From assembly GCA_028692715.1 (NCBI GenBank), contig JAQUWU010000046.1:1-36764 (forward strand): a DNA stretch of 36,764 nt, in the 5' to 3' direction. A model generated the notes under the pieces. The model was not told where the DNA came from and ran no database searches. It worked only from the letters and a program-made list of their open reading frames with translations. This document shows, one piece after another, positions 1 to 9,440 of the stretch; within the stretch, counting starts at the first letter, position 1, and every line of letters begins with the position of its first letter. Both the position numbers and the translations under genes were made by a program. This DNA is from Paludibacter sp. (lineage in GTDB: Bacteria; Bacteroidota; Bacteroidia; Bacteroidales; Paludibacteraceae).

Positions 1-109
1 TGCCATAACCTTCGGCTGTAGGGAATGCAGGTGTTTGTGCTTTCAATCCACTAAAAGCAAGCAAAACTATTAGTGAAATAATATACTTCAGTTGTATTTT
101 TCTATTCAT
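1..109 (-). CDS. Pectate lyase-like protein, N-terminal fragment (cut by window edge)
   Basis: Only the first 36 codons are present; the rest lies left of the window. The start is the ATG at 107-109 on the minus strand. The visible peptide has a signal sequence (lysine-rich start, then a run of Ile, Leu and Val, then a small-residue site ending KAQ), followed by TPAFPTAEGYG. The pattern AFPxAEGxG just after the signal peptide is characteristic of secreted PL1-type pectate lyases, which cleave de-esterified homogalacturonan. It lies 93 bp downstream of the pectinesterase on the same strand, so it is probably the next gene of the pectin locus. The fold is inferred from this short motif; a different pectin-active beta-helix enzyme cannot be excluded. 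Confidence 0.6.
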   Translation of the reverse strand, partial: MNRKIQLKYIISLIVLLAFSGLKAQTPAFPTAEGYG

Positions 110-202
110 GATTTTTTCTTTTTTTTATTTACAAATATATTGTATTTTAGGCATAATAACCGTTGTAAATTGACTTTTTAGGTGGATTAATTGAGATAAA
201 AG

Positions 203-1654
203 TCATTTTTCAATTATCAACTTTTGAGAATTAATAAAATTATTGGTATCTTGGGTTTGCAAAACATAAACCCCATTTGTAAGGTTTTTTATTGAAACAG
301 AACTGCATTTTTCTGAGGTCAATAATTTAACTCCATTTAAAGTATATAATTTTACTGTTGCAGGTTCAGAAAGCAAAATTTCATCTTTTTTAATGAAAGC
401 TTTTATTCTTTTTGTTTCAATATCTTCAATTGCAGTAGATGTCGATGTGGCATCACTTAACTGGCCTAAAGCACCAACACATTTTACACTATAAACTCCT
501 GTTTGCCCTGAATTATCTGTATAACTTGTTTCACTTGTTTCACTCACATATTGACCATCAAGCAAAATGATATAACCTGCAACCCCGTCAACAGATGCCC
601 AGTATATTGTACCTCCATTCAAAGTTACTGAAGTAGGAGCTGACGGAGCAGTACAAATTGGAACAGGATTATAAACCTCCGTTGAAACTCGTTGGTAAAT
701 TGCCTGTAAACCTAATAAACTATCCACATCTGCCTTTGGTAATTGAAAACTCCAACTTACACGACTCGTTGTATCGATAGGAATACCATTCATATCCGTA
801 CTGTTATATTCAGCAAAACTACTCGATGTTTCATTTCCACTCCAGTCTTTCCAACCGGCAGGCTTAATGTGTTTTCCTAATTTACAATTTAAATAAAATG
901 TTCCCGCCATGCTATTCCACGGTCGACCCAAATAATAGCTATTATCAGGCACATCCGAATTTGCAGTAATATCACAGTTTCTAAAAAAGAAACCTACCCG
1001 AAGAAATTTTTGACAAACTGTGGAAGCTTTTGGAATGGTAACATAAGCATCTTCGGGTGCGGTAATGTAGCCACCTCCATTTACACAGTTAATGGTACAA
1101 TCGTCAAAAAACTCAACTCCCCCTGCATAAATAAAATCGACAGCACCTTCAATCCAACAATTTTTAAAATATCCGCGTGTCCCTTTTTTTGACCGGTATG
1201 TATCCTGATATCCTAAAATTCGACAATTTTTAAACGTCTGACGATCACCTGCAGTATAAAGTGCCAATGCTTGTCCGGTATTTCCCGCCGAATTAGCGAA
1301 AGTTATATTCTCAGCATAAAAATCATTGGCATAGATCTGAAAAGTAGTTGCTTCTTCAAATTTGGTAACCATCGGCAACGATTTATCGTAAGTAAGAATT
1401 ACTTGTTCAGGATCTTCACCAATTAAACTGATAATTTTTGATGAGGGTGTCGCTTTTGCACCAATATATGTTTGTCCGTTATATGTACCTTTCTTTATAA
1501 ATATGATACTCTTTTCATTCTCAGGGCATTTGTCAATTGCAGATTGAATGATTGAGTCAGTACCTGTTCCATCAGCTGCAACAATGCAACGAAAAATCTG
1601 AGAATTGGAAGAAACCGAAATCAATAATAAAAAATAAAACAAAAATCGTTTCAT
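203..1654 (-). CDS. Secreted pectinesterase (CE8) with C-terminal sorting-like domain
   Basis: 483 residues. This is a carbohydrate esterase family 8 enzyme that removes methyl esters from homogalacturonan so that lyases can cut it. A signal peptide covers about residues 1-19. The CE8 beta-helix runs from about 22 to 330 and keeps the family signatures: QDT at 150-152 (D151 the expected acid/base), GAVDF with D173 as the expected nucleophile, and LGRPW at 242-246 with the substrate-binding R244 and W246. Residues 335-405 look like a fibronectin III-like linker. The last 70 residues (LYTLNGVKLL, then LTNGVYVLQ, ending in a basic tail) resemble a type A C-terminal domain of type IX secretion, so the enzyme is probably exported and surface-attached. 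It follows susD by 137 bp and precedes the pectate lyase fragment. The assignment is strong; the sorting route is inferred. Confidence 0.93.
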   Translation of the reverse strand: MKRFLFYFLLLISVSSNSQIFRCIVAADGTGTDSIIQSAIDKCPENEKSIIFIKKGTYNGQTYIGAKATPSSKIISLIGEDPEQVILTYDKSLPMVTKFEEATTFQIYANDFYAENITFANSAGNTGQALALYTAGDRQTFKNCRILGYQDTYRSKKGTRGYFKNCWIEGAVDFIYAGGVEFFDDCTINCVNGGGYITAPEDAYVTIPKASTVCQKFLRVGFFFRNCDITANSDVPDNSYYLGRPWNSMAGTFYLNCKLGKHIKPAGWKDWSGNETSSSFAEYNSTDMNGIPIDTTSRVSWSFQLPKADVDSLLGLQAIYQRVSTEVYNPVPICTAPSAPTSVTLNGGTIYWASVDGVAGYIILLDGQYVSETSETSYTDNSGQTGVYSVKCVGALGQLSDATSTSTAIEDIETKRIKAFIKKDEILLSEPATVKLYTLNGVKLLTSEKCSSVSIKNLTNGVYVLQTQDTNNFINSQKLIIEK

Positions 1655-1742
1655 AATAATATCTTAAATATAAAAACTTTCCTTACATGGATCATTTCAT
1701 TTAAATGAAAATCACATTCGAAAAGTTTATGATTAATCAGGT

Positions 1743-3605
1743 TTACTTGAACGGGTCAAATTCTCCGGCCGGCCATCCTAGGGTCTGTTTAACTGCCGGA
1801 CTCCTTGTCATAATACCTTCCGGAATATCAAAGAAATTATAATTACCAGTTGTAGTCGTCTGTAAATCTGCCTGTGTTGTTACAGCTCTGTAAGCTATCG
1901 CTTTTACCAGCGGCCCCGTACTTTTTGCATTCATTTTGAAATAACTGTAAATTGTATTCAAAGGCAAGGTGTTTTTTATGAGGTCAAAATTGCTGGCTGT
2001 AATTCCGGTTAACGTAAAAGTATATCCAGAACCACTTTTTTTCCAGTCATTTAATTTTATGATATTAGTTCCCAAATCGTTGGTAAACATATTTCGGCGG
2101 CGTAAGTCAAAGAATCGTTTTCCTTCGAATGCCAATTCAACCCGTCTTTCGTTCATTACAATTTCAATCGGAGTGAATGCTGGATTTGATTTCAAACCGT
2201 AGTACCCATCGATACCCGGTTCTATTCCTGCTCTTTTACGAATGTCAATCAAACAATCGTAGCCAACCTGTGAATTATCTCCCTGATACTCAAAAGCACT
2301 TTCAGCGAGATTCAGCAACACTTCTGCATATCTTATTTCGATCCAATCAGTATAAGTCTTGTCTCTTTCGTCACCCGAAATATCAGGATTAACGTACTTG
2401 CGGCAATAGAAACCTGTAAGTGATATTAGATCTGAAGTCGTACCTTCACCCCCAGTGTAAGTCCATTGGCGACGGCTGGAATTTCCTTCAAGAGGGTAAT
2501 AACATCCGTTGTATGCCACCGTAGCATAAAAACGTGGATCACGATCCAGATAGTATTTATTAATATCTGAATTTCCAATAAACTTTCGGCTACTATTGAA
2601 AGGAAGGGTGCCATCTTTCATAGGGAAAGATATCACTAAATCCCAACTGGGGCAATTTGACGGACGATCTTTTGAATTTGTAATCTCAACAGGTCGTACA
2701 CTGTTTTCATAACCATGGTATTTCAGTGCTTTCAAGTAAGGTTTTACCAGTATCACCTCCGGATTTCCGTCAGATTTTTTTGTGATAAAGATCTTATTAA
2801 AATCTTTTTCAACAGGCCATTGGTCAGTAATTGGAGTGGAAATATCCATCAATGCATATCCATCCTGAGTACAAAGGTCACGGGCATAAAGATTTGCTTC
2901 ATAGGCATTCTTCCAACGATTAATATCATTTGAGGGATTAAACTCAGGACTTGCGTAAAATAGAAGAATCCTTCCAAGGAATGCAGCAGCAGCTCCACGC
3001 GTTACTCTTGCATATTGATCGGAAGTCCATACTGCTGGTAAATTATTTATGGCCGAATCCAGATCTTCTTTCAATAGAGCAATACATTCTGAAGTTGTAT
3101 TTCTTGGAGCATTTGTAATAGCATCAGAGCTGGTATAATCCACAACATCTTTCATGTAAGGAACCCCACCATACAATTCCACCATTTTCCAATGTTGGAA
3201 TGCCCTAAAAAAGAAAAGCTGTCCCAAAATATTTTTGCGTGCATCACCTGTCAGTTTCGAGGTTTTCATTTCGTCAAAGGCAATGTTTATATACCTGACA
3301 GATTGATAGGTTAATGCTGAAATGGTTCCTACTTTTCCCATCTCAAGTGTTCCCAGCAATAATTTGGAATCCATGCTTGCCGTTTCATCCGAAATTGCGT
3401 TCAGTGAACCATCGGGAACAATTTTATCTCCTCCAAATCCCGGCAGACACAAATCATATATATTGTTGATATACAGCTCGGCGGAAGATTCATTATTCCA
3501 TATCGCAGGGTTGATGGCGGATTCATCTTTTACATTTAAAAAGTCATTGCACGAGTAAAACAATGTTAGTGCAAAAATATATAAAACTATTTTTTTTATT
3601 TTCAT
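1743..3605 (-). CDS. SusD/RagB-family outer-membrane glycan-binding lipoprotein
   Basis: 620 residues. SusD-like lipoproteins sit on the outer surface and form a lid over the SusC channel, capturing oligosaccharides. The N-terminus is a lipoprotein signal peptide with the lipobox FYSC, so Cys19 is the likely lipidated residue. Family features include the N-terminal CNDFLNV segment, the TPR-like helices around GQLFFFRAFQHWKMVELYGG, and the C-terminal region EIRYAEVLLNLAE ... NERRVELAFEGKRFFDLRR. It starts 11 bp after the stop of the SusC gene, the usual order of a polysaccharide utilisation locus. The neighbouring pectinesterase and pectate lyase point to homogalacturonan or rhamnogalacturonan fragments as ligand; that specificity is inferred from context, not from this sequence. 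Confidence 0.96.
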   Translation of the reverse strand: MKIKKIVLYIFALTLFYSCNDFLNVKDESAINPAIWNNESSAELYINNIYDLCLPGFGGDKIVPDGSLNAISDETASMDSKLLLGTLEMGKVGTISALTYQSVRYINIAFDEMKTSKLTGDARKNILGQLFFFRAFQHWKMVELYGGVPYMKDVVDYTSSDAITNAPRNTTSECIALLKEDLDSAINNLPAVWTSDQYARVTRGAAAAFLGRILLFYASPEFNPSNDINRWKNAYEANLYARDLCTQDGYALMDISTPITDQWPVEKDFNKIFITKKSDGNPEVILVKPYLKALKYHGYENSVRPVEITNSKDRPSNCPSWDLVISFPMKDGTLPFNSSRKFIGNSDINKYYLDRDPRFYATVAYNGCYYPLEGNSSRRQWTYTGGEGTTSDLISLTGFYCRKYVNPDISGDERDKTYTDWIEIRYAEVLLNLAESAFEYQGDNSQVGYDCLIDIRKRAGIEPGIDGYYGLKSNPAFTPIEIVMNERRVELAFEGKRFFDLRRRNMFTNDLGTNIIKLNDWKKSGSGYTFTLTGITASNFDLIKNTLPLNTIYSYFKMNAKSTGPLVKAIAYRAVTTQADLQTTTTGNYNFFDIPEGIMTRSPAVKQTLGWPAGEFDPFK

Positions 3606-3616
3606 GGTAATATAAA

Positions 3617-6600
3617 TTAAAATGAAAGGTTTAAACCAAAATTAAACGTACGAATCATTGGGTAATCTGACCAGAATCCCACACTAGCATCTTTATAAGG
3701 ATATGGATTGATAATTGTCCATAAATTGGACCCGGTGAAGAATATGCGGAAGCGATCAATGCCGATTGATTTAGCAAATTTTTGGGGTAAATTATATGAT
3801 ACATTGACATTTCTCAATTGAAGAGTATGTCCATCTCGCAGCCAGAACGTAGATCGCTTATCTCGGAAACTATAGGAGTCCAAACGGGGATATTTAGAAT
3901 TTAAATTCGATTCTGTCCAGTAATTTCCATACCACTCTGCCAGTTGATTAGACTCGGTAGATAAGAAATCACCGGTACGGCTTCCTCCTGAAGCGGTTGT
4001 ATAAAATCCCTTATCAAAGATCACATCATTTCCAAACTGCCCTGTAAATAACGCATCAACTTTAAAGTCTTTCCAAGTAAAACCTAGTGTAAATGCATAC
4101 GAGTATGGTGCTGAATCGTATTTACTGATGATGCGCTGATCATTTTCATCAATTATTCCATCAGGTGCTCCATCATGCCATTTTCCGGCATCATCCTGAT
4201 ATCTGGGACCACCAACGTCTTTGAACATCAACATCCCTGGTTTTAAATCAGCTTCAGGGACACTAAAAATACTTGTAGTTCCGGTAGTTGAATTTTGTTT
4301 TAACTCAGCGATATAAGCATCCACCTGATCTTGTGTCCGTGCAATACCAGTTGAAAAGTATCCGACTTCACCTCCACGAATACGGCCGACTTCATCCTGC
4401 CATGTACCAACTACTCCCGGATTTTGTGATTTTTGAATTACAAAGCTTGTTGCATAAGCCATGTTAACCTTTACTTGTATACTCCAGTCTTTATTCAATG
4501 ATTTGTTATATGAAATATCGAATTCTCCTCCCCACGAATCCTGAATTCCCTTATTCAGTTTAGGAGTAGAAGCATTTACACCTGAAGTTTGAGGAAATTG
4601 ACTTTTATAATCATCCAAAATATCAAAGGTATGACGATAGAACCCATCAAAGCCCACAGTTAGTTCATTGAAAAATCTCATATCGAGACCACCATTATAT
4701 GAATCTGATTTTTCCCATGTTGAATAAGTCACTACTAATCCTTCTTCGGTCGGATATAAAGTAGTTGCCAGAGATGTTCCACCTATATAAGCTCCACCCG
4801 ATGTGCTTCCATAACTTGACCTCCACTGGTTCAATGACGCTTTATCACTTCCCAATCTTCCGTATGACATGCGGAGTTTCATATTATCCATAAAATCAAT
4901 ATTATCCCTGAAGAAACTTTCTTCTGAAATTCTCCAAGCCAAAGCTAAAGAAGGAAATAATCCCCAACGATATCCGGGTGCAAAATTGGTAGATGCTTCG
5001 TAACGCGTGGCACCTTCCACAAAATATTTCTGAGCATAATTATAATTTAAACGTCCGATAAATGATTGCCGGCGTGATAAAGTCTTAATAGTTGAATTAT
5101 TGCTCAGCCCATCCTGACTATAACCTCCCATAACTTCATAATTGTCAATCACTACACCTGTACGATAAGCATTTAGTCCATTACCCCCGCTTTCCGATTG
5201 TTCAAACATAAGCATGGTTGAAATGTCATGTTTTCCAAATTTATTAGCATACGAAATCTGAGGATTCAACTGATAAGAATAAGAAAAATCGGCCGCTTCG
5301 TAAAGTTTATCATCATTCGTAATTTTGGTTCTGTAACGAGCATCGCTTTCCGTCCACTGTACATCTGAAATTAGATAACTATTCTGATCTGTTCCCTGTG
5401 GTATAAAATTATAAACGTAATATGGTTTCGAGAGTTGTTTCCCGTAACCCGAGTTAGACCCGTAGTTGCCTGAAATCGCCACTTTTAAACCGGTAATAGT
5501 GGGGAATGAATATTCAAGTGAAACTCCTCCGGAAATATCCTGTGTTTGATTTCTACGGTAAGAACCTGAATTCATAACTTCGAGCGGATGTGTACCGTTT
5601 GTGGGTATTGAATTCCCAACCGGAATTCCGTTAATATAGGCAGGAATAAAACGTGGAGCTCTTACTAAATCACTGAAAGTTCCATACATACGTTCCGCCT
5701 CTTTATCTTTAGAATTTAAAGGCATTTCGGTGTTTTTTGCAGAATAGTTCAAACTGAATGATCCTTTCAGATGTTTTGTCAAATCGGCATTTACTCCTAC
5801 ACGCATTCCGTAACGGTTCATACTTAGGTTTTTGAAATTCCCATCTGCATACATATACGACCCTCCGACAAAATACTGCACATCTTCAGACCCACCGCTG
5901 ACATTCAAAGTATGTCGCGTGTTAATTGCACTTTTCCATGCCTGATCCAGCCAGTTATAATTAAGGGTTTTCATTTGATCCAATTCGGCTTGTGTAAACA
6001 TTTTCTTTGTTGCAGGATCAACTCCTTTGTATGTAATTTCCTGTTGCCATAAATCATTCAAGGCAACTCCCTGCTGATAAGCACTCATCATTTGAGGTAA
6101 TTCTACACCCTGATTTGCTCCGAATGAAGTTGAATAATTTACTTTCGCTTTTCCGGCTTTACCTTTTTTTGTTGTTACAAGGATTACACCGCCGGCTCCA
6201 CGTACTCCATATACAGAGGCAGCCGCATCTTTCAATACGGATATATTTTCTATTTCGGATTGATCAAGTAGGTTAAATGCATCCTGATCCCGAATAAACC
6301 CATCAATCACAAAAAGCGGATCTTCGGCATTCCACGAGCCATTAATACGAACCGAAATAGATGAAGTTCCCACTACATTTCCGGTGGCTTCACTCACGTG
6401 TACTCCGGGCATTGTTCCCATCAAAACAGATGATAAATTTGGTGCAGGAATATCCTGCAGATCTTTCATAGATACACTTGAAACTGCACCTGTTAAATTC
6501 GCACGTTTAACCTGACCATAACCTACCACAACAACTTCATCAAGCTTTGCTACATCCTCGGTCATTGTAATGACAATTGGTTTCAATGAGGCTTTAACAC

Positions 6601-6904
6601 GTTGTGTTGTGTATCCGATATATGAAATTGAAAGTGTAGAATTGGGTATTGCTCTAATCGAAAAATACCCTTCCAGATCGGTTATAGTCCCAGTTTTTGT
6701 ATCTTCAGCTACAATAGAAGCTCCAATAATTGGAGTTTTTGTTTCATCAAGAATTTGCCCTTTAACTGTTATATGCTGAGTGGTCTGTGCAATAACTGAA
6801 AAAGGATTCAATAACAGACTTGAAACTAGTATCAAAGCAACATAAAAAGATGTGCAAAAATGATGAGTGGCAACATTTTTCATTTGATTTTTTTTGTGAT
6901 TCAT
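3617..6904 (-). CDS. SusC/RagA-family TonB-dependent outer-membrane transporter
   Basis: 1095 residues, the typical length for the family. It is an outer-membrane TonB-dependent transporter for oligosaccharides released at the cell surface. A signal peptide ends near residue 40 (SVIAQ). A carboxypeptidase-regulatory-like beta-sandwich follows (about 45-125, KGQILDETKTPIIGASI). Next comes the TonB box DEVVVVGYG and a plug domain with the SusC hallmark PLFVIDGFIRD and LKDAAASVYGVRGAGGVILVTT. The rest is a 22-strand barrel ending in an aromatic strand (FNFGLNLSF). It is the first gene of the susC-susD-CE8-PL1 run. A second Met at residue 8 could be the true start; both give a workable signal peptide. 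I see no convincing promoter box in the 300 bp upstream, and no sigma/anti-sigma or hybrid two-component regulator lies in the window. Confidence 0.96.
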   Translation of the reverse strand: MNHKKNQMKNVATHHFCTSFYVALILVSSLLLNPFSVIAQTTQHITVKGQILDETKTPIIGASIVAEDTKTGTITDLEGYFSIRAIPNSTLSISYIGYTTQRVKASLKPIVITMTEDVAKLDEVVVVGYGQVKRANLTGAVSSVSMKDLQDIPAPNLSSVLMGTMPGVHVSEATGNVVGTSSISVRINGSWNAEDPLFVIDGFIRDQDAFNLLDQSEIENISVLKDAAASVYGVRGAGGVILVTTKKGKAGKAKVNYSTSFGANQGVELPQMMSAYQQGVALNDLWQQEITYKGVDPATKKMFTQAELDQMKTLNYNWLDQAWKSAINTRHTLNVSGGSEDVQYFVGGSYMYADGNFKNLSMNRYGMRVGVNADLTKHLKGSFSLNYSAKNTEMPLNSKDKEAERMYGTFSDLVRAPRFIPAYINGIPVGNSIPTNGTHPLEVMNSGSYRRNQTQDISGGVSLEYSFPTITGLKVAISGNYGSNSGYGKQLSKPYYVYNFIPQGTDQNSYLISDVQWTESDARYRTKITNDDKLYEAADFSYSYQLNPQISYANKFGKHDISTMLMFEQSESGGNGLNAYRTGVVIDNYEVMGGYSQDGLSNNSTIKTLSRRQSFIGRLNYNYAQKYFVEGATRYEASTNFAPGYRWGLFPSLALAWRISEESFFRDNIDFMDNMKLRMSYGRLGSDKASLNQWRSSYGSTSGGAYIGGTSLATTLYPTEEGLVVTYSTWEKSDSYNGGLDMRFFNELTVGFDGFYRHTFDILDDYKSQFPQTSGVNASTPKLNKGIQDSWGGEFDISYNKSLNKDWSIQVKVNMAYATSFVIQKSQNPGVVGTWQDEVGRIRGGEVGYFSTGIARTQDQVDAYIAELKQNSTTGTTSIFSVPEADLKPGMLMFKDVGGPRYQDDAGKWHDGAPDGIIDENDQRIISKYDSAPYSYAFTLGFTWKDFKVDALFTGQFGNDVIFDKGFYTTASGGSRTGDFLSTESNQLAEWYGNYWTESNLNSKYPRLDSYSFRDKRSTFWLRDGHTLQLRNVNVSYNLPQKFAKSIGIDRFRIFFTGSNLWTIINPYPYKDASVGFWSDYPMIRTFNFGLNLSF

Positions 6905-7271
6905 TGAATTGTTTATTTTAGAGTAGATAAAAGATTATTTGATATAGTACTTTTTATCAATCAAATTACTCCTGATTTTTTTAGTATTAATAAGACGAAG
7001 GAACTCGAAAAATGTAATCAAGCAATTATTTGAAATTTAAAAATCAACAAAAAAAACAAATCTTTAGCTGTATTGGCTTACTTTAAACCTTATAATAACA
7101 GTTGATTAAATCTAAAAAAATATTGAAAAGTATTTTCGATACAAAAAATTTATGTTTTTATAAATATAATTTTTTCCTTTTATATTCACCGTTTTTTTGG
7201 GATATTTAATACCGACGATCGCTCATTAACACTTATACCGACTGCACAAACCATATAGTCCAATTTCGACC

Positions 7272-7301
7272 CTGTCTGCCACACTTGTCTGCGGCAGACA
7301 G
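7272..7301. repeat. Palindromic repeat, CTGTCTGCC/GGCAGACAG
   Basis: A perfect 9-bp inverted repeat (arms 7272-7280 and 7293-7301) with a 12-nt loop. It belongs with the elements at 7546 and 16616, which share a CCTGYCTGC core. Confidence 0.7.
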
Positions 7302-7435
7302 AGGCTAATTCGATTCATTGATACTATTTGTTTGTCCCAGAAGCATTAACCATAGTAAAATTATAATACAACTTTTGTGCTATTTTACTCAACTTTAGCA
7401 AGTTCTCTTTAAGGAACTTCCGCCCCTAACCCCGA

Positions 7436-7465
7436 CTTACTTTTTGTCTTGACACAAAAAGTAAG
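7436..7465. repeat. Large hairpin, 12-bp perfect stem
   Basis: CTTACTTTTTGT (7436-7447) pairs perfectly with ACAAAAAGTAAG (7454-7465) over a 6-nt loop. It is preceded by a CCCCTAACCCC tract. No gene ends close by, so it is unlikely to be a simple terminator. Very similar strings are common in intergenic DNA of Bacteroidetes. Confidence 0.7.
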
Positions 7466-7493
7466 CAAAAACACCTCACCCGTCCTTCGGACA

Positions 7494-7513
7494 CCCTCTC
7501 CAACAGGAGAGGG
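7494..7513. repeat. CCCTCTCC-loop-GGAGAGGG hairpin repeat, copy 1
   Basis: An 8-bp perfect stem with tetraloop AACA. It is preceded by an ACCTCACCC tract, the same arrangement as the copy inside the 3' end of mtaB (12292-12311). Confidence 0.75.
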
Positions 7514-7545
7514 AATAAACGTAAAATGTAATTGATTGCGGACGC

Positions 7546-7565
7546 CCTGCCTACCGTCAGGCAGG
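7546..7565. repeat. Palindromic repeat, CCTGCCT/AGGCAGG
   Basis: Perfect 7-bp arms (7546-7552 and 7559-7565) around a 6-nt loop, followed by TTCA. The copy at 16616-16636 is also followed by TTCA. Confidence 0.7.
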
Positions 7566-8230
7566 TTCACTCGAAAAATTATCTTCGTTGATTTTGCTTA
7601 CGCTCGGCATAGCTCAAGTAAACTTGGTTCTGCTCACGCTTAAAGCAAAATTTGCGTTCGGAAGGCTCAATTCCGATAGTGATCGGCACCAAACTCGTTG
7701 AAGTTCGACCATCAGCTTACAAGAATGTCAGTTTTCTACACGAACTTCTACTACAAGCAAGGACGATTTTTAACCGCCTTCCTATCTTATTTTTCGGCTC
7801 ATCGTCCGATGTCGTGCGCCAAAGATCGGCGTCGGAAAAAGGAGAATTGCTTTTTTACTTCAAGTAAAAAGATCATTAGAGTTTGTTTAAAATTAACAAA
7901 CGACTAGACGACATTCTATAAACTGTTTATTTTCAGTGTAATCAAAATGTTAAATAAACAATAGACATTTATAGATATGCGAAAGTTAAATTATTTTATA
8001 ATTGCAAACAGTAAAATAGTACTGATCTAAAGGCATAAAACAAATGCAATTCAATTATGTAAATGCAAATAACGTAAAAAACACAAATTTTCGCAAGAAA
8101 TCAGTTATTTATCAATTCAAAAAGTGATATTTAACGCTTATGTTTTTTGGCGAAAATTTATGTTTTTTGGGGTCAACAGGCTGGTTAAGCAGTGTTTATT
8201 TTCTTGAGAGACACCCATCTGGGGCGAGGT

Positions 8231-9283
8231 CTAGTAATTACTCACCACTCTTTTAATTCCTTCATCAATTGATATCGATGGTTTCCAGCCGAGTCCCATT
8301 AATTTTGATACATCGAGTAATTTTCGGGGTGTTCCATCAGGTTTCGTAGTATCCCAACGAATTTCACCTTTATAACCTACGGCTTTACGTACAATTTCCG
8401 AAATTTCTTTAATGGTTTGATCTTCTCCACATCCGGCATTTACATGCGAGGGAATGCTATCAGGGGCATCGTAATTCAATAATAAATAGACACTTGCATC
8501 CGCCATATCATCAACATGTAAAAATTCACGCATTGGAGAACCGGTTCCCCACAACGTAATAGATACTTTTCCGTTTTCAGAAGAAATTCCGTATTTTCTA
8601 AGAATATTTAATATCACATCCATGCTGAAAGTTCCATCTACACCTTCAATTGGATGTTTAGTCAAATCTGTGCGTAAACCGGCTTCATCATTTTCAGTCA
8701 GTAATTTACCCAAGGTCATTTTGCGAATCAAAGCCGGTAACACATGTGATTTTTCCAAATCGTAATTATCATTTTGTCCGTACAAGTTGGTTGGCATAAT
8801 GGAAATAAAATTGCAACCGTATTGTGAATGATAAGCCTCGCACATTTTAATTCCTGCAATTTTTGCAATAGCGTACGGCTCGTTGGTACTTTCCAAAACT
8901 CCCGTTAGTAAAGCATCTTCACTCATTGGCTGAGCTGCATCTCGCGGATAAATGCAGGATGACCCCAGAAATAATAATTTTTTCACACCATTTAGATAAC
9001 TCTGGTGTATGACATGATTTTGTATTTGTAAATTCTCGTAAATAAATTGGGCACGATAGGTATAATTGGCAATAATTCCACCCACTTTGGCAGCTGCCAG
9101 CACCACATATTCGGGTTTTTCAACTCTAAAAAAATCAGCAACATCATTTTCATTCAACAAATCAAGTTCATTTTTCGTACGTGTAACAAAGTTTGTAAAT
9201 CCTTTATTTTCGAGATTTCTTTTAATTGCAGACCCCACCATTCCCAGATGTCCGGCAATATATATTTTTGAATCTTTTTTCAT
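8231..9283 (-). CDS. fcl: GDP-L-fucose synthase
   Basis: 350 residues. It converts GDP-4-keto-6-deoxy-mannose to GDP-L-fucose by epimerisation and NADPH-dependent reduction in the cytoplasm, the step after Gmd. It is an extended short-chain dehydrogenase: the nucleotide-binding GHLGMVG is at 11-17, the SSCIYP catalytic serine region at 108-113, and the YxxxK pair at Y137 and K141. MPTNLYGQNDNYD is a family signature. It is about 30 residues longer than the E. coli enzyme; the extra segment falls near 195-225 (TENDEAGLRTDLTKHPIEG), as I recall for other Bacteroidetes homologues. It lies 157 bp downstream of gmd on the same strand and probably shares its transcript. The gene is also called wcaG. 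Confidence 0.95.
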   Translation of the reverse strand: MKKDSKIYIAGHLGMVGSAIKRNLENKGFTNFVTRTKNELDLLNENDVADFFRVEKPEYVVLAAAKVGGIIANYTYRAQFIYENLQIQNHVIHQSYLNGVKKLLFLGSSCIYPRDAAQPMSEDALLTGVLESTNEPYAIAKIAGIKMCEAYHSQYGCNFISIMPTNLYGQNDNYDLEKSHVLPALIRKMTLGKLLTENDEAGLRTDLTKHPIEGVDGTFSMDVILNILRKYGISSENGKVSITLWGTGSPMREFLHVDDMADASVYLLLNYDAPDSIPSHVNAGCGEDQTIKEISEIVRKAVGYKGEIRWDTTKPDGTPRKLLDVSKLMGLGWKPSISIDEGIKRVVSNY

Positions 9284-9440
9284 TTTTCGTTCTTAATCAT
9301 TAGTCCTACGGACGTTATTTATTCTCTTCAGTCATGATTGATGAAAATTATTGAGGTAAATCATAAATATTTTTTACAATTAAACTCATTTATCACTAAT
9401 CATTTATCGTTTATCATTTTGTTCAACAATAAACAACCCT

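Larger units (their letters stand above)
6905..8230. other. Gene-free 1.3 kb region with dispersed palindromic repeats
   Basis: No open reading frame here looks like a real gene; short ones around 7650-7910 match nothing I know and overlap each other. The left part (6905-7200) is very AT-rich and should hold the susC leader. The middle part (about 7260-7900) is much richer in GC and packed with hairpins, listed separately. It resembles the composite non-coding repeats seen between genes in many Bacteroidetes. The right part (7900-8230) is AT-rich again. It carries a 10-bp inverted repeat (8085-8094 and 8150-8159, AAATTTTCGC) and a 13-bp direct repeat (TTATGTTTTTTGG at 8138-8150 and 8158-8170). 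Confidence 0.6.

Noticed and set aside
7652-7907. Two overlapping short ORFs (about 70 residues each) in the gene-free region
   Set aside because: They overlap in different frames, resemble no known protein, and lie in repeat-rich DNA; treated as chance.
6905-8230. Insertion sequence in the gene-free stretch
   Set aside because: No transposase fragment and no pair of matching terminal inverted repeats with target duplications could be recognised.
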